DNA of 64,000 nt, taken from Orientallactaga sibirica (Eukaryota > Chordata > Mammalia > Rodentia > Dipodidae). The notes under the pieces are model-generated. The model had not been told where the DNA came from and did no database searches. It saw only the letters and a program-made list of their open reading frames with translations. Location: the NCBI GenBank assembly GCA_036365145.1, contig JAEOAD010000029.1, forward strand, positions 23,545,001 through 23,609,000, written 5' to 3'. The translations under genes and the position numbers were made by a program. Shown piece by piece: positions 24,441-34,430 of this stretch. Every line of letters starts with the position of its first letter. The first letter of the stretch is position 1.

Positions 24441-24589
24441 AGCATATTATTCTACCAGGGGAGATTTTATATCCAAATTATTACAGGAGCTAACAGAGTT
24501 TTACACTTAATAGGAAACTGTGCTCCTGGATACAAAACAGAGTCAAGACTATCCTTGGGGTGTGTATGAGAAAGAAAAAGGATTATTTA

Positions 24590-25235
24590 AAATAATTTTA
24601 ATATTTTTATCAAGAACTTTAATATATGAACTTACAGTAATCCAATAAGTTTACCGTCCCTTTATCCTCTTATTGTCCTCTTTTCCCGAGACCCTAATCC
24701 TTGAGGGTCCTCATCTTCCATGGTAGTCCGTCATCTGTTTTTTTGTTTTCTCCTCTGCACTCCATGTCAAAAAGTTGATGGATGCAGAATTATACTGGTT
24801 TTGTCAGCTATCCGTAACTACTGTGGGGTTACTGATATTTACCACCTCCATGATATGTCCCTGATATTTACCACCATCTGTAAAAATAAGGCTGTCTAAA
24901 TGAATCTGTCAGTTCCTGACTGAAGTACAGAGCTCCATCTTCCACAATTTCCCTGAGCCTATAACTCATGGTAGAAATTTCCTTTAGGGTTGTGCTTTTG
25001 GCATCCATTTATTTTCTACTTTGATAAGTTTTGAGTATCCTCAGTATCTTCCACTATCTCCATAGAGAGAGTTCTCTTTCTAGCAGTGAGAACATCACTC
25101 ATTTTCTTTCTGGTATTACTTTTACAAAGTTCCCTGAGCTCTGGTGTGTGTGTGACAGAAATGACATAACTAATACCTTTGTAGTCACCCTCTTGTTGAA
25201 GGGACTAAGTACCATATTCAAAAACAGTGGATAGG
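24590..25235 (-). mobile_element. L1-type 3'UTR, antisense
   Basis: The phrases 'aagttccctgagctctggtg' and 'accatctgtaaaaataaggc' look like the reverse complement of rodent L1 3'UTRs; the first parallels 'accaaagctcagggaac' at 56850-56866. It contains a local repeat of 'ctgatatttaccacc' at 24832 and 24861. The ORF at 25031-25234 is incidental. Confidence 0.5.
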
Positions 25236-25520
25236 AGGAGATTTTTTATTTTCACTTAGTCTCAAGAGGAAGCTTCATGATTTTATGGGGAAGCATGCAT
25301 GAGCAGAGGGTAGACAACACTTCTTTCACAGCAAGTGGAAAATATCACCAAGGGAGTGGACTGAACTGTGACATGTAGGAGCTGGCTATAGCATCCCTAA
25401 GGCTGCCCCCAGAAACATATTTTCTATAGCAAGGCTCAACCTCCAAAATGCTAACCAAGTGGAGACCAAGCATTCAGAACACATTAGGACTTATGGGGTC
25501 ATCTTATTTAAAACAACACA
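25236..25520 (+). mobile_element. Rodent interspersed repeat (same group as 21965)
   Basis: The sequence 'catgcatgagcagagggtag', then 'gaccaagcattcagaacaca' and 'ggacttatggggtcatctta', is typical of this repeat's 3' half. The left boundary with the L1 fragment is approximate. Confidence 0.5.
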
Positions 25521-25596
25521 AGTAATAAGCCTTGGGCTTTCTCTTCTTATTGTAATTTCATATAATTCTCTTCTTATTGTAATTTCTTGGGTATTC

Positions 25597-25640
25597 CTTA
25601 TATTTACCACCATCTGTATAAAGAAGGCTGTCTAAACTAA
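25597..25640 (-). repeat. Second copy of a 40-bp L1 3'UTR block
   Basis: This block ('tatatttaccaccatctgta'...) nearly repeats 24864-24900. It also follows a 21-bp tandem repeat of 'ctcttcttattgtaatttc' (about 25542 and 25568). Confidence 0.7.
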
Positions 25641-25871
25641 AGTGAAATCAGCATTTCAAAATGAAATCTAACAGTTACAGAATACAATGTCAGTGCTATC
25701 TGTAAATACAGGTGTTAAAGAGAGCAGATAGAAAAGAAACAGGGTTAAGGTAGAAAATTAAGAAAAGGAAGTTGAACATTCAAATAAATTCAAACTCAGA
25801 GAGAAGTTAGGAGCTCCACTCAAGTGCAGGATGATATACAAAGCACAACCCTAAATATATAAAGCATGCAT

Positions 25872-25909
<38 letters not shown>
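25872..25909. repeat. (CA)n microsatellite
   Basis: About 19 uninterrupted CA units, flanked by GCATGC and GTATATG. Confidence 0.97.
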
Positions 25910-25911
<2 letters not shown>

Positions 25912-26630
25912 ATATGCTTATAAGAACTTACTTGTGGAGAAACATTTATTGTTTCCATCCTGAAAATGCAACATCAGACTTCAGAATAATCTTGGGTCCA
26001 CCTTACTGAAAGTGAGAAATCTCAATTTATCCTAAAACAATCCTTTTCCTTTCCTCTGTCAACTTGTCTAAGATTACTTTATATAAAATGTTACTCATTA
26101 TATTTATCAGTCCCTTTTTCCTCTTATGTGGAGCCAATGAGTTGGCTGGATTAAAGATATTGACTTAGAGTAAAACTCTGATGTGGGTTTATGTTCTCAT
26201 GAACTAACAATTCTATTTGTGAGTTTCTCTGTGGCCTAGATGGGGACACCAAGAATATGTAATAGACTTGGTCATATCTAGTGACGAATAGCATATATCA
26301 AGACAGAAAAAAAAAGATCCAAAAGAACAACTGGGATAATAGCAACAGCAATCAGTAGTAAGTGGCATACCTCTTATGTGACAACACAGACTGGTATTTT
26401 ATCAAGTGATGTCATGTACCTGAAAAATATTTATTAAGAAAATAGCCTTAGGATTTACTGTATGAGGACATGTTCATTTATGAAAGCATTCTTTTCACTG
26501 ACTGGGCCATTGAAAACCAAATCTCTTTAACTCACTAGTAACATGTACTTGGTTTATAATAAAATAATGCACCAATTATCCCTTTATTACTTTGTTTTAA
26601 CTGGGAATTCAAGAAAAGCCTCTGTTAATG
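25910..26630. other. Unique AT-rich stretch, no gene seen
   Basis: No repeat signature or coding pattern is apparent up to the retrocopy at 26644. Confidence 0.5.
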
Positions 26631-26643
26631 TTCAGTGATTCTT

Positions 26644-26793
26644 TTTTTTTTTTTTTTTTTTTTTAACTGTTTTGTAGTTCCTTCACACAGGCCCAAGGAA
26701 GTCCTGCAAGTTAAGGAAAACCACAGAGTTACTGTATGAGGCGTTTCCAATGACACGTGGCTGCTGGGAAAGCCCCATCACGATAGACCTCAA
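26644..26793 (-). ncRNA. Retroposed H/ACA snoRNA-like sequence with poly(A)
   Basis: On the minus strand a 129-nt body (26793-26665) is followed by about 21 A residues. The flanks carry a perfect 13-bp duplication, 'ttcagtgattctt', at 26631-26643 and 26794-26806, and the inferred nick site (ATT/AAGAA) fits L1 endonuclease. The body has the H/ACA layout: a 5' hairpin closed by GAGG/CCTC with an inner GGCT/AGCC stem, an ANANNA H box (ACAGTA, 26735-26730), a 3' hairpin with TTCCTT/AAGGAA and GCAGG/CCTGT stems, and ACA at 26670-26668 exactly 3 nt before the tail. I cannot name the parent snoRNA. It is probably an inactive retrocopy. A retroposed fragment of another RNA remains possible. Confidence 0.6.
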
Positions 26794-26806
26794 TTCAGTG
26801 ATTCTT

Positions 26807-27343
26807 AATATTTCCTTTTTTTTTTCTTACCTTTTCAACCTAGAATACCTGTACTTCAAAAAGAGTTGTTATAGTCAGTGGAGGCTCTATTCATGCCCAT
26901 TGATGTTGACAAACCCCATTTTAGCTCTTATAATTGATTCAATTCTACAGATAGTTTGAGTACATTGGGTCAGGAAAAATCCATCTTAGAATTTGTTTCC
27001 CTCCAACTGTTCTGAGCTTGAGCATTTTTTTCATGTTTGAGCTTAAATTCTATAAACTATGAAATGTGTTCCAACTCTCCTTTTTTCCCACTTCCATTTC
27101 TCTGGCTTGGCTAAGGTCCCTCCATACCAAAGGTATGGATGGCACACTTCTTGAACACCATGTTGCTTCTTTATTTTGTCCTCATCATTTCAATGATCCT
27201 ATGTAACAGAATTCTTTCTCCACGTTTAAGCTTTCTGCAGGGCCAACTTTAAAGAAAGTTGATGAGGATGAGTGAGATAAATATGACATTAGACTGGGGG
27301 AAGACTAACTGGCTTTTATTTAAGTTGGAAAGAAGTATTATTT
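26807..27343. other. No recognised gene or repeat
   Basis: AT-rich to mixed sequence between two retroposed elements. The ORF at 26750-26959 starts inside the snoRNA-like retrocopy and has no coding support. Confidence 0.5.
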
Positions 27344-27355
27344 TAATAATATATT

Positions 27356-27394
<39 letters not shown>

Positions 27395-27588
27395 TTTGAG
27401 AAAGAGAAAGAGGGGGGAGAGAAAGAGAGAGAGAATGGGCATGCCAGGTCCCCTAGCCACTGCAAACTGAACTCCAGATGCAAGTGCTATCTTGTGCAAC
27501 TGGCTTATGTGGGCCCTGGAGAGCCAAACCTGGATCCTTTATCTTTGCAGGCACACACCTTAACACTAGGCAATCTCTCCAGCCAAAA
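27344..27588 (-). mobile_element. tRNA-derived SINE with 11-bp target duplication
   Basis: An (ATTT)n tail at about 27354-27397 comes first, then a GA-rich part, 'actgcaaactgaactccaga', and the head '...gcaatctctccagcc'. The repeat 'aagtattattt' is perfect at 27333-27343 and 27589-27599. Confidence 0.94.
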
Positions 27589-27723
27589 AAGTATTATTTA
27601 GAAGCAAATAATACAGTTTAGGCTCACTGGTTCTGATTTCTAAGGCAAGTGAGCTGGTAAGAGACAATGCACTTCCAGAGTAAGCCTCCAGCACAGGACT
27701 CATCTCACAAAGTAGGCATTTCT

Positions 27724-27923
27724 TTTTTAAAATTTTGTTTATTTATTATTTATGGGGGTGAAGAGAAAGAGACTGGGCTCTCCAAAGCCTTCAGGTGCTG
27801 CAAACAAACTCCAGGTGTATGTGCCACCTTGTGTATCTGGCTTATGTGGGTCCTGGGAAATGAAACCTGCATCCTTTGGCTTTGTAGGCAAACTATTTAA
27901 GTGCTAAGCCATATATGCAGCCC
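27724..27923 (-). mobile_element. tRNA-derived SINE, diverged
   Basis: The reversed element has a TTTATT tail, 'ctgcaaacaaactccaggtg', and the head '...aagccatatatgcagcc'. Flanks 'aagtaggcattt' and 'aagaaggcattt' are an imperfect target duplication. The ORF at 27667-27900 is a shadow. Confidence 0.9.
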
Positions 27924-27936
27924 AAGAAGGCATTTT

Positions 27937-28486
27937 CAAAGCTTTAGAGAACCTTTCACAGCTTTCACCCTGAGGAAGGTGTGTTTTAGTTTTCTCACAT
28001 AAAGAAAGAGAGTGTTCATTTTCTGAGGGAATGGATTTTGGAGTATTGGGGTATTCACTGTCTATTCTCTGACCCTCCTACTTGGAAAAATAAATGTTCT
28101 CCAATGAAGACTCTTATTATGACTTGTTTCTTACCTCATTTTACTTCCGTTGATAACTACCTTAAAGTGTTCATCCAAATGCAAAGACAACATGATTCAT
28201 GTGCCCACCCAGGCAGTCTTATCTTCCTTTGGTATCAAGTAGCTATATTTAATCTTTTCAAACACAAAGCTCTATGCTAAGTCATTCTGTAGTACCTGTG
28301 GCTCAAAAGTCCTGGCAGCTTCGTTAGCTCAAACACAGAACTACATTCCTAAAAAGAAATTGAATTTATCAACATTGAGATTTCTTTAACAATTCTCTGT
28401 ATCTCATAAAAAAATGAAGCATCACCTAAACAATGCTCATAATGTGAGGAAATATCTCAATTCAAAGCACATTCAAAATAAAATAA
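27937..28486. other. No recognised gene or repeat
   Basis: Mixed sequence. The 80-aa ORF at 28038-28280 has no recognisable domain and no supporting context. Confidence 0.45.
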
Positions 28487-28660
28487 GCTCAGCATGGTGG
28501 TACACATCTTTAATCCCAGCACTTGAGAGGCAGAAGTAGGAGAATTGCTGTGAGTCTGAGAACAGTCTGGAACTAAAAGTATGAGTTTCAGGTCAGCCTG
28601 GGCTAGCGTGAGATCCTACCTTGAATTTCCCCACTAAACAAATAAATAAATAAATTGAAA
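28487..28660 (+). mobile_element. B1-type SINE, diverged
   Basis: The B1 order is kept from 'agcatggtggtacacatctt' to 'gcgtgagatcctaccttgaa', with an AAATA-type tail. Confidence 0.88.
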
Positions 28661-29340
28661 GAAAAATAGAAAATAATTTTCGCTGGGGAAACATGCCCAA
28701 CCACTGCATGTACCATGCATGAAGGTGGTATGGCTCAAACCTTACCATTCTTTTTTTTTAGTTGCAGTTTCTATATTCTTGCAATGAGACCCCACAAATA
28801 AACTAAATTTAAAATGACAAACTAAAGACCAAGTCCCATATATTCTGCAAGTTCTGTATAGAGCAGAGCTGACAGAAACAAACCCAGCATAGCAAATGAT
28901 AGCAGGGAACATGATCAGAATGCAAAATCCATATTTAGTTGTTAGCTTTTTGTGTTTTTCCTTTATAATTAATGAATACTAGAACATTTTGTTTGTGAAG
29001 AAGTTGTATTAAAGCTATAAATTATCATAGGAACAGTCATGTAGAGGTTTGGTGTTACTGTGCACAGTGAGAGGTGTTTGAGCATTAATATTTGTGACAC
29101 CATCATCAAGCAACTTTAGTTTGAACTCCTTATATTTTTGAAAGCCTAGATAAATCAAGATATTTTGGATCCCAATCTTATATAATGCTTTATATCTTCC
29201 ATAATCATTTTCAAATATAATGCTTCTTGTACTTTAAGTCCTTGCTCCAAGGTTTCTTCTTTTCTTCTGCCCACAATCAGTACCTGATGTAAAACACTTT
29301 CATTGAGAGTTTGTAGAAATTTTATCCAAGCATTTCTAGA
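28661..29340. other. No recognised gene or repeat
   Basis: AT-rich, without interpretable ORFs. Confidence 0.5.
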
Positions 29341-29476
29341 ATTGCTGTAATCACAGCACTGGTAAAGCAGAGGAAGGAGGATGCTATGGGTTTGAGGTCA
29401 GATTAAGACTATATAGTGAATTCCAGGTCGGCCTGGGCTTACAGCAAGAAGTTACCTCAAAATAAATAAATAAATA

Positions 29477-29512
<36 letters not shown>
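29341..29512 (+). mobile_element. Diverged B1 with (AAAT)n-(GAAA)n tail
   Basis: The body matches B1 from 'gtaatcacagcactgg' through 'gaattccaggtcggcctggg'. The tail has expanded into AAAT units and then about nine GAAA units (29478-29512). The 5' end is degraded. Confidence 0.8.
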
Positions 29513-29762
29513 ACAGAAAGAACAGAAATATTGTCCCAACAAGTGATAAATAACTAGTAAGCCTGACAGTATCATAAATCAGGTAGAAAGTATGTTATGT
29601 TTCAGGTAGAAAGTACAGGATGTTTCATCCAAGCATTAGGTGTAAGCAAATAGACTCTTCACTTACATGTATATTCCTTTGAAGCAAGCCTAGTTCATAA
29701 GAAAATGAATATATTACCTCAGTCATAGTTTCTTATAATTTTTTTGTTTCTGTCTCTGTGTA

Positions 29763-30205
29763 TGTGGTGGTTTGAATGCCAAATATTCCCACATTCTCCT
29801 GTTCTTCAAAACTTGGTCCCCTTCCAGTAACAATTTTGGAAAGTTATAGGGCCCTTGGGTGATGGAGCCTTGCTAGAGGAGGAGTGTGTGTCCTATTGTG
29901 GTGGACCTTTACGTTTATGAGTCCAGCACACTGTGTTCAGAGTTAGCTTACTCAGACTACCTACTTTACATTGATTTGGAGATGTGACTAAACTTCTCTT
30001 GACATGTTTTCCCAACAATAATGAAATTTCCCCTCAAAACTGTAAGCAGAAATAAACACTTTCCTCTTTTTTTCTTTTTCCTTAATATGTTTTATTTTAC
30101 TTTTTTAAGTCTACAGTGTAATAAATTTTAGTGTAATAAATTTTTACACAGTTGGTTGCTCTGATTAGGTGTTTTTCTCCCAGAAATGAGAAGGTAACTG
30201 TTACA
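29763..30205 (+). mobile_element. MaLR-type LTR (ORR1-like), interrupted
   Basis: It starts 'tgtggtggtttgaatgccaa', has AATAAA near 30051, and resumes after an AT-rich interruption (about 30066-30148) with 'agttggttgctctgattagg' and the end 'gaaggtaactgttaca'. Flanking 5-mers GTGTA and GTATA agree at four of five positions. The interruption is not part of the usual LTR. Confidence 0.7.
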
Positions 30206-30289
30206 GTATACTTCTTGAGTAAAATGCCTATTAAAATACTGGCTATGAAAAAAAAAAAAAATCTCCCAAAATGTTAAAGGGGAATTTTG

Positions 30290-30600
30290 AAACATCCATT
30301 TCTCTCTTTTTACAAACACTTATTGTGTGCCTACCGTGTGCCCAGCCATGTTCCTTACAAAGTGCTCCTCCAGACACAAAATGGCCTGGATATCTATGAC
30401 CTCGCAGTACCTGACACTGCCTACATAAGACCATCATAATAGGAGGACAAGATGATGACATCAAAATAAAAGAGGTACTGGTTGAGAAGGGGAAGAGGTA
30501 TGATAAAGATTGGAGTTTCAAAAGGGAAAGTGGGGGGAGGAAGGAATTACCATGGGTTATTGTCTGTAATTATGGAAGTTGTCAATAAAAAAAAAATTTA
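30290..30600 (+). mobile_element. L1 3'UTR end, sense
   Basis: The ordered phrases 'acaaaatggcctggatatct', 'cctgacactgcctacataag', a purine-rich tract (30519-30546) and 'gaattaccatgggttattgt' before an A-rich tail are an L1 3' terminus. No ORF2 precedes it, so it is a strongly 5'-truncated copy. Confidence 0.75.
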
Positions 30601-30744
30601 AAAAGAAAAAGCCTAATTTAGTCAAACGTAAAAGGAAACAATCATTGAAGACAGTTCAAGAGTAAATTACAGCTTCCTCCTGAATTGAATATGATTTTCA
30701 CCATATTATGGGCAGAACACAGTGCAAAAGGAACAACACAAAAC

Positions 30745-32190
30745 ATGAAAAAGTTTGCTCAATCCACAATGGAAGTCTGTAATCAAAACATAGAAATGAC
30801 AACATGATCACAATGCCATAACGAAGACACAAGTTATGTGACCCTGACCATACAATTGGCAGAACTTGCAGAAAATCAACAAAATACTAACAATTAGGAC
30901 CTAATAGAAAAAAAAAAAAAAAAAAAAAAAACAGAGACTTCAAAAGAGAATTATTTGATCTGAAGGAGAGCCCAAAAAAAAAAAAAAAAAAGAAAGAAAG
31001 AAAGAAAAAAGAAAAGGAAAGGAAAGAAAGAAAAAAAGAGGACCTCAATAATAAGTTGGCTAAGCTCAATGAAGACACAAATAATTTCAAGGATGAATTC
31101 CAAGAAACACTATAAAATCAGAAAAAGAGTTTGGAATGGGAACTCGACAGAAGGATAGATACTGTACAGAAAAAGTCAATAGAAAGTACAAACCAAATTG
31201 ACCAAGTCAAAACATCTCTAGAAGCCCTCAAGAATAGAGAAAGTCATGTGGTGAACAGAACCTCAGAAGTGGAAGAAAAGACAAAAGAAAAACTTTGTGA
31301 GTCCAAAAACTTGAATAAGTTCAAATATTTTTGTGAACAGAACATGAAGGAATTGTGGGATACCCTTAAATGTCCCAACATTCAGATCATGCATATACCA
31401 GAAGGGAAGAAATTCAGACCAAAGGCATAGAGAACTTATTTAAACAAAAGTATTGAAGAAAAATTTCCATCTCTCTAAAAACAGAGTCCCATCAAGATAC
31501 AAGAAGCTAACAGAACACCAAACAGACTGGACCAAAGGAGAAATGCTCCAAGACATATTATCATTAATACTCTAAACAATGAAAACAAAGAGGAAGTCTT
31601 AAAAGTAACAAGAGTGAAACAACACATTACATATGATGGTAACACCATCAGAATTACCTCAGACTTCTTGAGCCGGGCGTGGTGGCACACACCTTTAATC
31701 CCAGCACTCGGGAGGCAGAGGTAGGAGGATCGCCGAGAGTTCAAGGCCACCCTGAGACTACATAGTTAATTCCAGGTCAGCCTGGACCAGAGTGAGACCC
31801 TACCTCGCAAAAACCAAAAAAAAAAAAAAAAAAAAAAAAGAATTACCTCAGACTTCTCAATGGAAACCATGAAAGCCAGAAGAGCCTGGAATGGAACACA
31901 AAGACAAACAAAAAGTCTAAGAACCTATAGCTTCCAACACAAACTACTGTACCCAGCAAAAATATCCTTCATATAGATGGGGAAAGAAAAACTTTCCATG
32001 ATAAAAGTCATATCTATAAATATATGAACACAAAGCCAAACCCACAGAGTACTTCAGGGAATTCTCCATACAGAAGACTCAAACAACCAATCTCAGGAGC
32101 CTACAAGAAGCAGACCACAATAATCAAAGCTAGTGAAGGTTCAAAAAACTACAAAGTCCAAGAAAACATCAAACCCCATAAAGCACCACA
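30745..32190 (+). pseudogene. L1 ORF1 pseudogene
   Basis: The reading frame survives best at 31131-31430 (99 aa), which holds the end of the coiled coil and the start of the RNA-binding domain; the frame is broken elsewhere. The C-terminal region survives as DNA similarity ('aaagccagaagagcctggaa') after the B1 insertion. Compared with the copy at 50278, a segment near 30900-30935 is replaced by an A run. Confidence 0.8.
31669..31839 (+). mobile_element. Young B1 inside L1, 18-bp target duplication
   Basis: The body is close to the local B1 consensus (from 'gccgggcgtggtggcacaca', CpGs retained) with a 24-base A tail. The 18-bp repeat 'gaattacctcagacttct' is perfect at 31651-31668 and 31840-31857. 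It splits L1 ORF1. Confidence 0.97.
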
Positions 32191-32195
32191 ATATG

Positions 32196-33590
32196 GCAGG
32201 GATTAAATTAATCCTCATAATTATTGCCCTAAACATTAATGACCTTAATTTACCCATCAAGAGAAATCAATTGACAGGGTGGATCAGCAAAATGGACCCC
32301 ACAATTTGCTGCCTTCACCACTAAAGACAGGCACCTCCTCGGGGTGAAAGGATGGAAAATGATATTCCAAGTGAATGGAAAAAAAAAATTTAGCAGGCAA
32401 TACTATACTAGTACCAGAAAAAAATAGACATCAAACCAACAGTATTCAAAAAAGACAAAGAAGACCATTTCTTATTCATCAAGGGAATGATTTAACAAGA
32501 GGATATCACAATCGTCAATCTTTATGCACCAAACACAGGTGTACCACAATTCATAAAACAAAACTTACTTGACAACAAATCAGAGATAAACACCAACACC
32601 ATCATAATTGGGGACTTCAACATTCCACTATCATCAATACATAGATCATCCAAGCAGAAAATCAACAGGGAAGTAAGAGCTCAACAACACCACAGATCAA
32701 CTAGACCAAACAGACATCTACAGGACATTCTACCCAAAATCTAAAGAATACCCATTCTTCTCAGCAGCCCATGGAGCCTTCTCCAAAATAGATCATATAC
32801 TAGGCCATAAAGTCTGCCTCCATATATTTAGGAAAATCAACATAATCTCCTGTAGACCAGCACACAACTCTGTAAAGCTAGAAATTAACAACAAGAGATG
32901 CACCAGGATCTCCATAAAAATAATTGAGGAGTACTTGGGAAGATGGAAAGAACTCCCATGCTCCGGGATAAGCAGAATTAACATTGTGAAAATGACAATC
33001 CTACTGAAAACAATATACAGATTTAATACAATACTAATAAAAAATACCAGCATCATTCTTCATAGAAATGGGACAAAATGATCTAAAATTTCATATGGAA
33101 TGGCAGAAGGCCTCAGATATCCAATCATATACACAGCAAAACAAAGACCACTGGAGGCATTACCATATCTGATCTAAAACGATATTACAAAGTCATAGTA
33201 ACAAAAACAGAGTGGCATTGGCATAAAAACAGGAATATAGACCAATGGATCAAAATTGAAGATCCCGAATTTAGGTCAAGTAACTACAACTACTCTTATT
33301 TGAAAAAGGCTCTAATAATGTAAAGTGGAGAAAAGAGAGCATCTTCAACAAATGGTGTTGGACAGAATAGATAACCATATGCAGAAAAATGAAACCAGAG
33401 CCACACATTTCACCATGGACTAAATCCAAATGGATCAAAGACCTCAATATAAGACTTGAAACTCTTCTACTACTGGAGGAATAAATGGGAAGAACTCTTC
33501 ATGATATACAAATGGAGAAAGACTTATTTCATAGCTTGCTAACTTAAGCAATCACTCAACCATTGGGATCTCATGAAGCTGAAAAGTTTT
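32196..33590 (+). pseudogene. L1 ORF2 pseudogene, endonuclease joined to C-terminal part
   Basis: The start region (32196) reads like the ORF2 N-terminus. Endonuclease motifs can be read in pieces: IIIGDFN near 32601-32621 and [17 protein letters not shown] near 32761-32811. At about 32895-32915 the sequence jumps to the region downstream of the reverse transcriptase catalytic core ([19 protein letters not shown]), so the catalytic core is missing. The remainder up to 33590 matches the C-terminal part. Many stops and shifts are present. Confidence 0.8.
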
Positions 33591-33600
33591 TTCACTTGGT

Positions 33601-34344
33601 GAAGACACAACATCTATGAAAGTTCAAGGTACTTGGTGAACAACTATATGCAAATGTCTCTGGAGAACTTCAGGAGGAAGAGGCTGGTGGGAGCAGTACT
33701 AGAAAGATGCTGTGGCATATATTTTGGGGGGAGGGAGGGAGTGGTGTAGCATTTTGAGTGCAAGAAAAATTCTGGAGAGAAGCAATGTTATGGAAGTCTT
33801 CAGAAAGCTACCTTGGATATGTTCAGATAGATTAATTTTACATATGACTGAAATCTGAGAAAAATTACAAGGCTATTTCTGTAGTCCACTGATGGTAGTA
33901 TGGGATATGCATGTATGTATGTATGTATGACTGAGCTATCATGACTGTATGGACCATAAAAGGAAAGCAAGTAAAAATTAAAAGTGTTTTGGACTTGTTG
34001 AGTATGTTAAACTTTCATATACTAATTTGTAACTTATAAATAAATATAAAAACATTTTAGTTACAAAAGTTCTAGCACAAATATGAACACATTATAGTTC
34101 CATACATCTGACATGCACATTCTTTACAGTTGAATTTATCTGAAATTACTACTCCATTTATTCTTGATACTACTTTAGGGTTAATAAAATGTTCTTTAGT
34201 GAACTTCCTTTTCTCATGCAGAAATTGTTAACATTTAATAATTGACTGTTGTACCTTTCTTTGACATTTTTGTATTAATATTTCTCTTTCTATAGAGCTT
34301 CTACCAGAAAAATTCAAAAATTTTTAAACTTATTACACTCTCTT
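33601..34344. other. No recognised gene or repeat
   Basis: It includes a short G-rich patch (33725-33742) and a GTAT repeat (33911-33930). Confidence 0.45.
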
Positions 34345-34430
34345 TTAAACACATGATCTTGCTACATTGCCCAGGATGGTCTTAAACTCCAAGGCTCAGG
34401 CAAGTTGGCAAGACTGGAAATGCACATATG
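34345..34430 (-). mobile_element. Old 7SL-derived SINE fragment
   Basis: The sequence 'ttgctacattgcccaggatg', then 'gtcttaaactccaaggctca', reads as an old reversed B1/proto-B1 left half, closer to generic 7SL monomers than to the young B1s in this window. Confidence 0.6.

Larger units (their letters stand above)
30605..33600 (+). mobile_element. L1 with 5'UTR end, ORF1 and internally deleted ORF2
   Basis: The element starts immediately after the A tail of the preceding L1 end. It runs through the distal 5'UTR (30605-30744), ORF1 (from about 30745) and ORF2 (from about 32196), and stops near 33600 without a 3'UTR. A B1 is inserted at 31672. Poly(A) expansions at 30908-30931 and 30974-30991 lie in ORF1. 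Stops and frameshifts occur throughout, so it is inactive. Confidence 0.88.
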
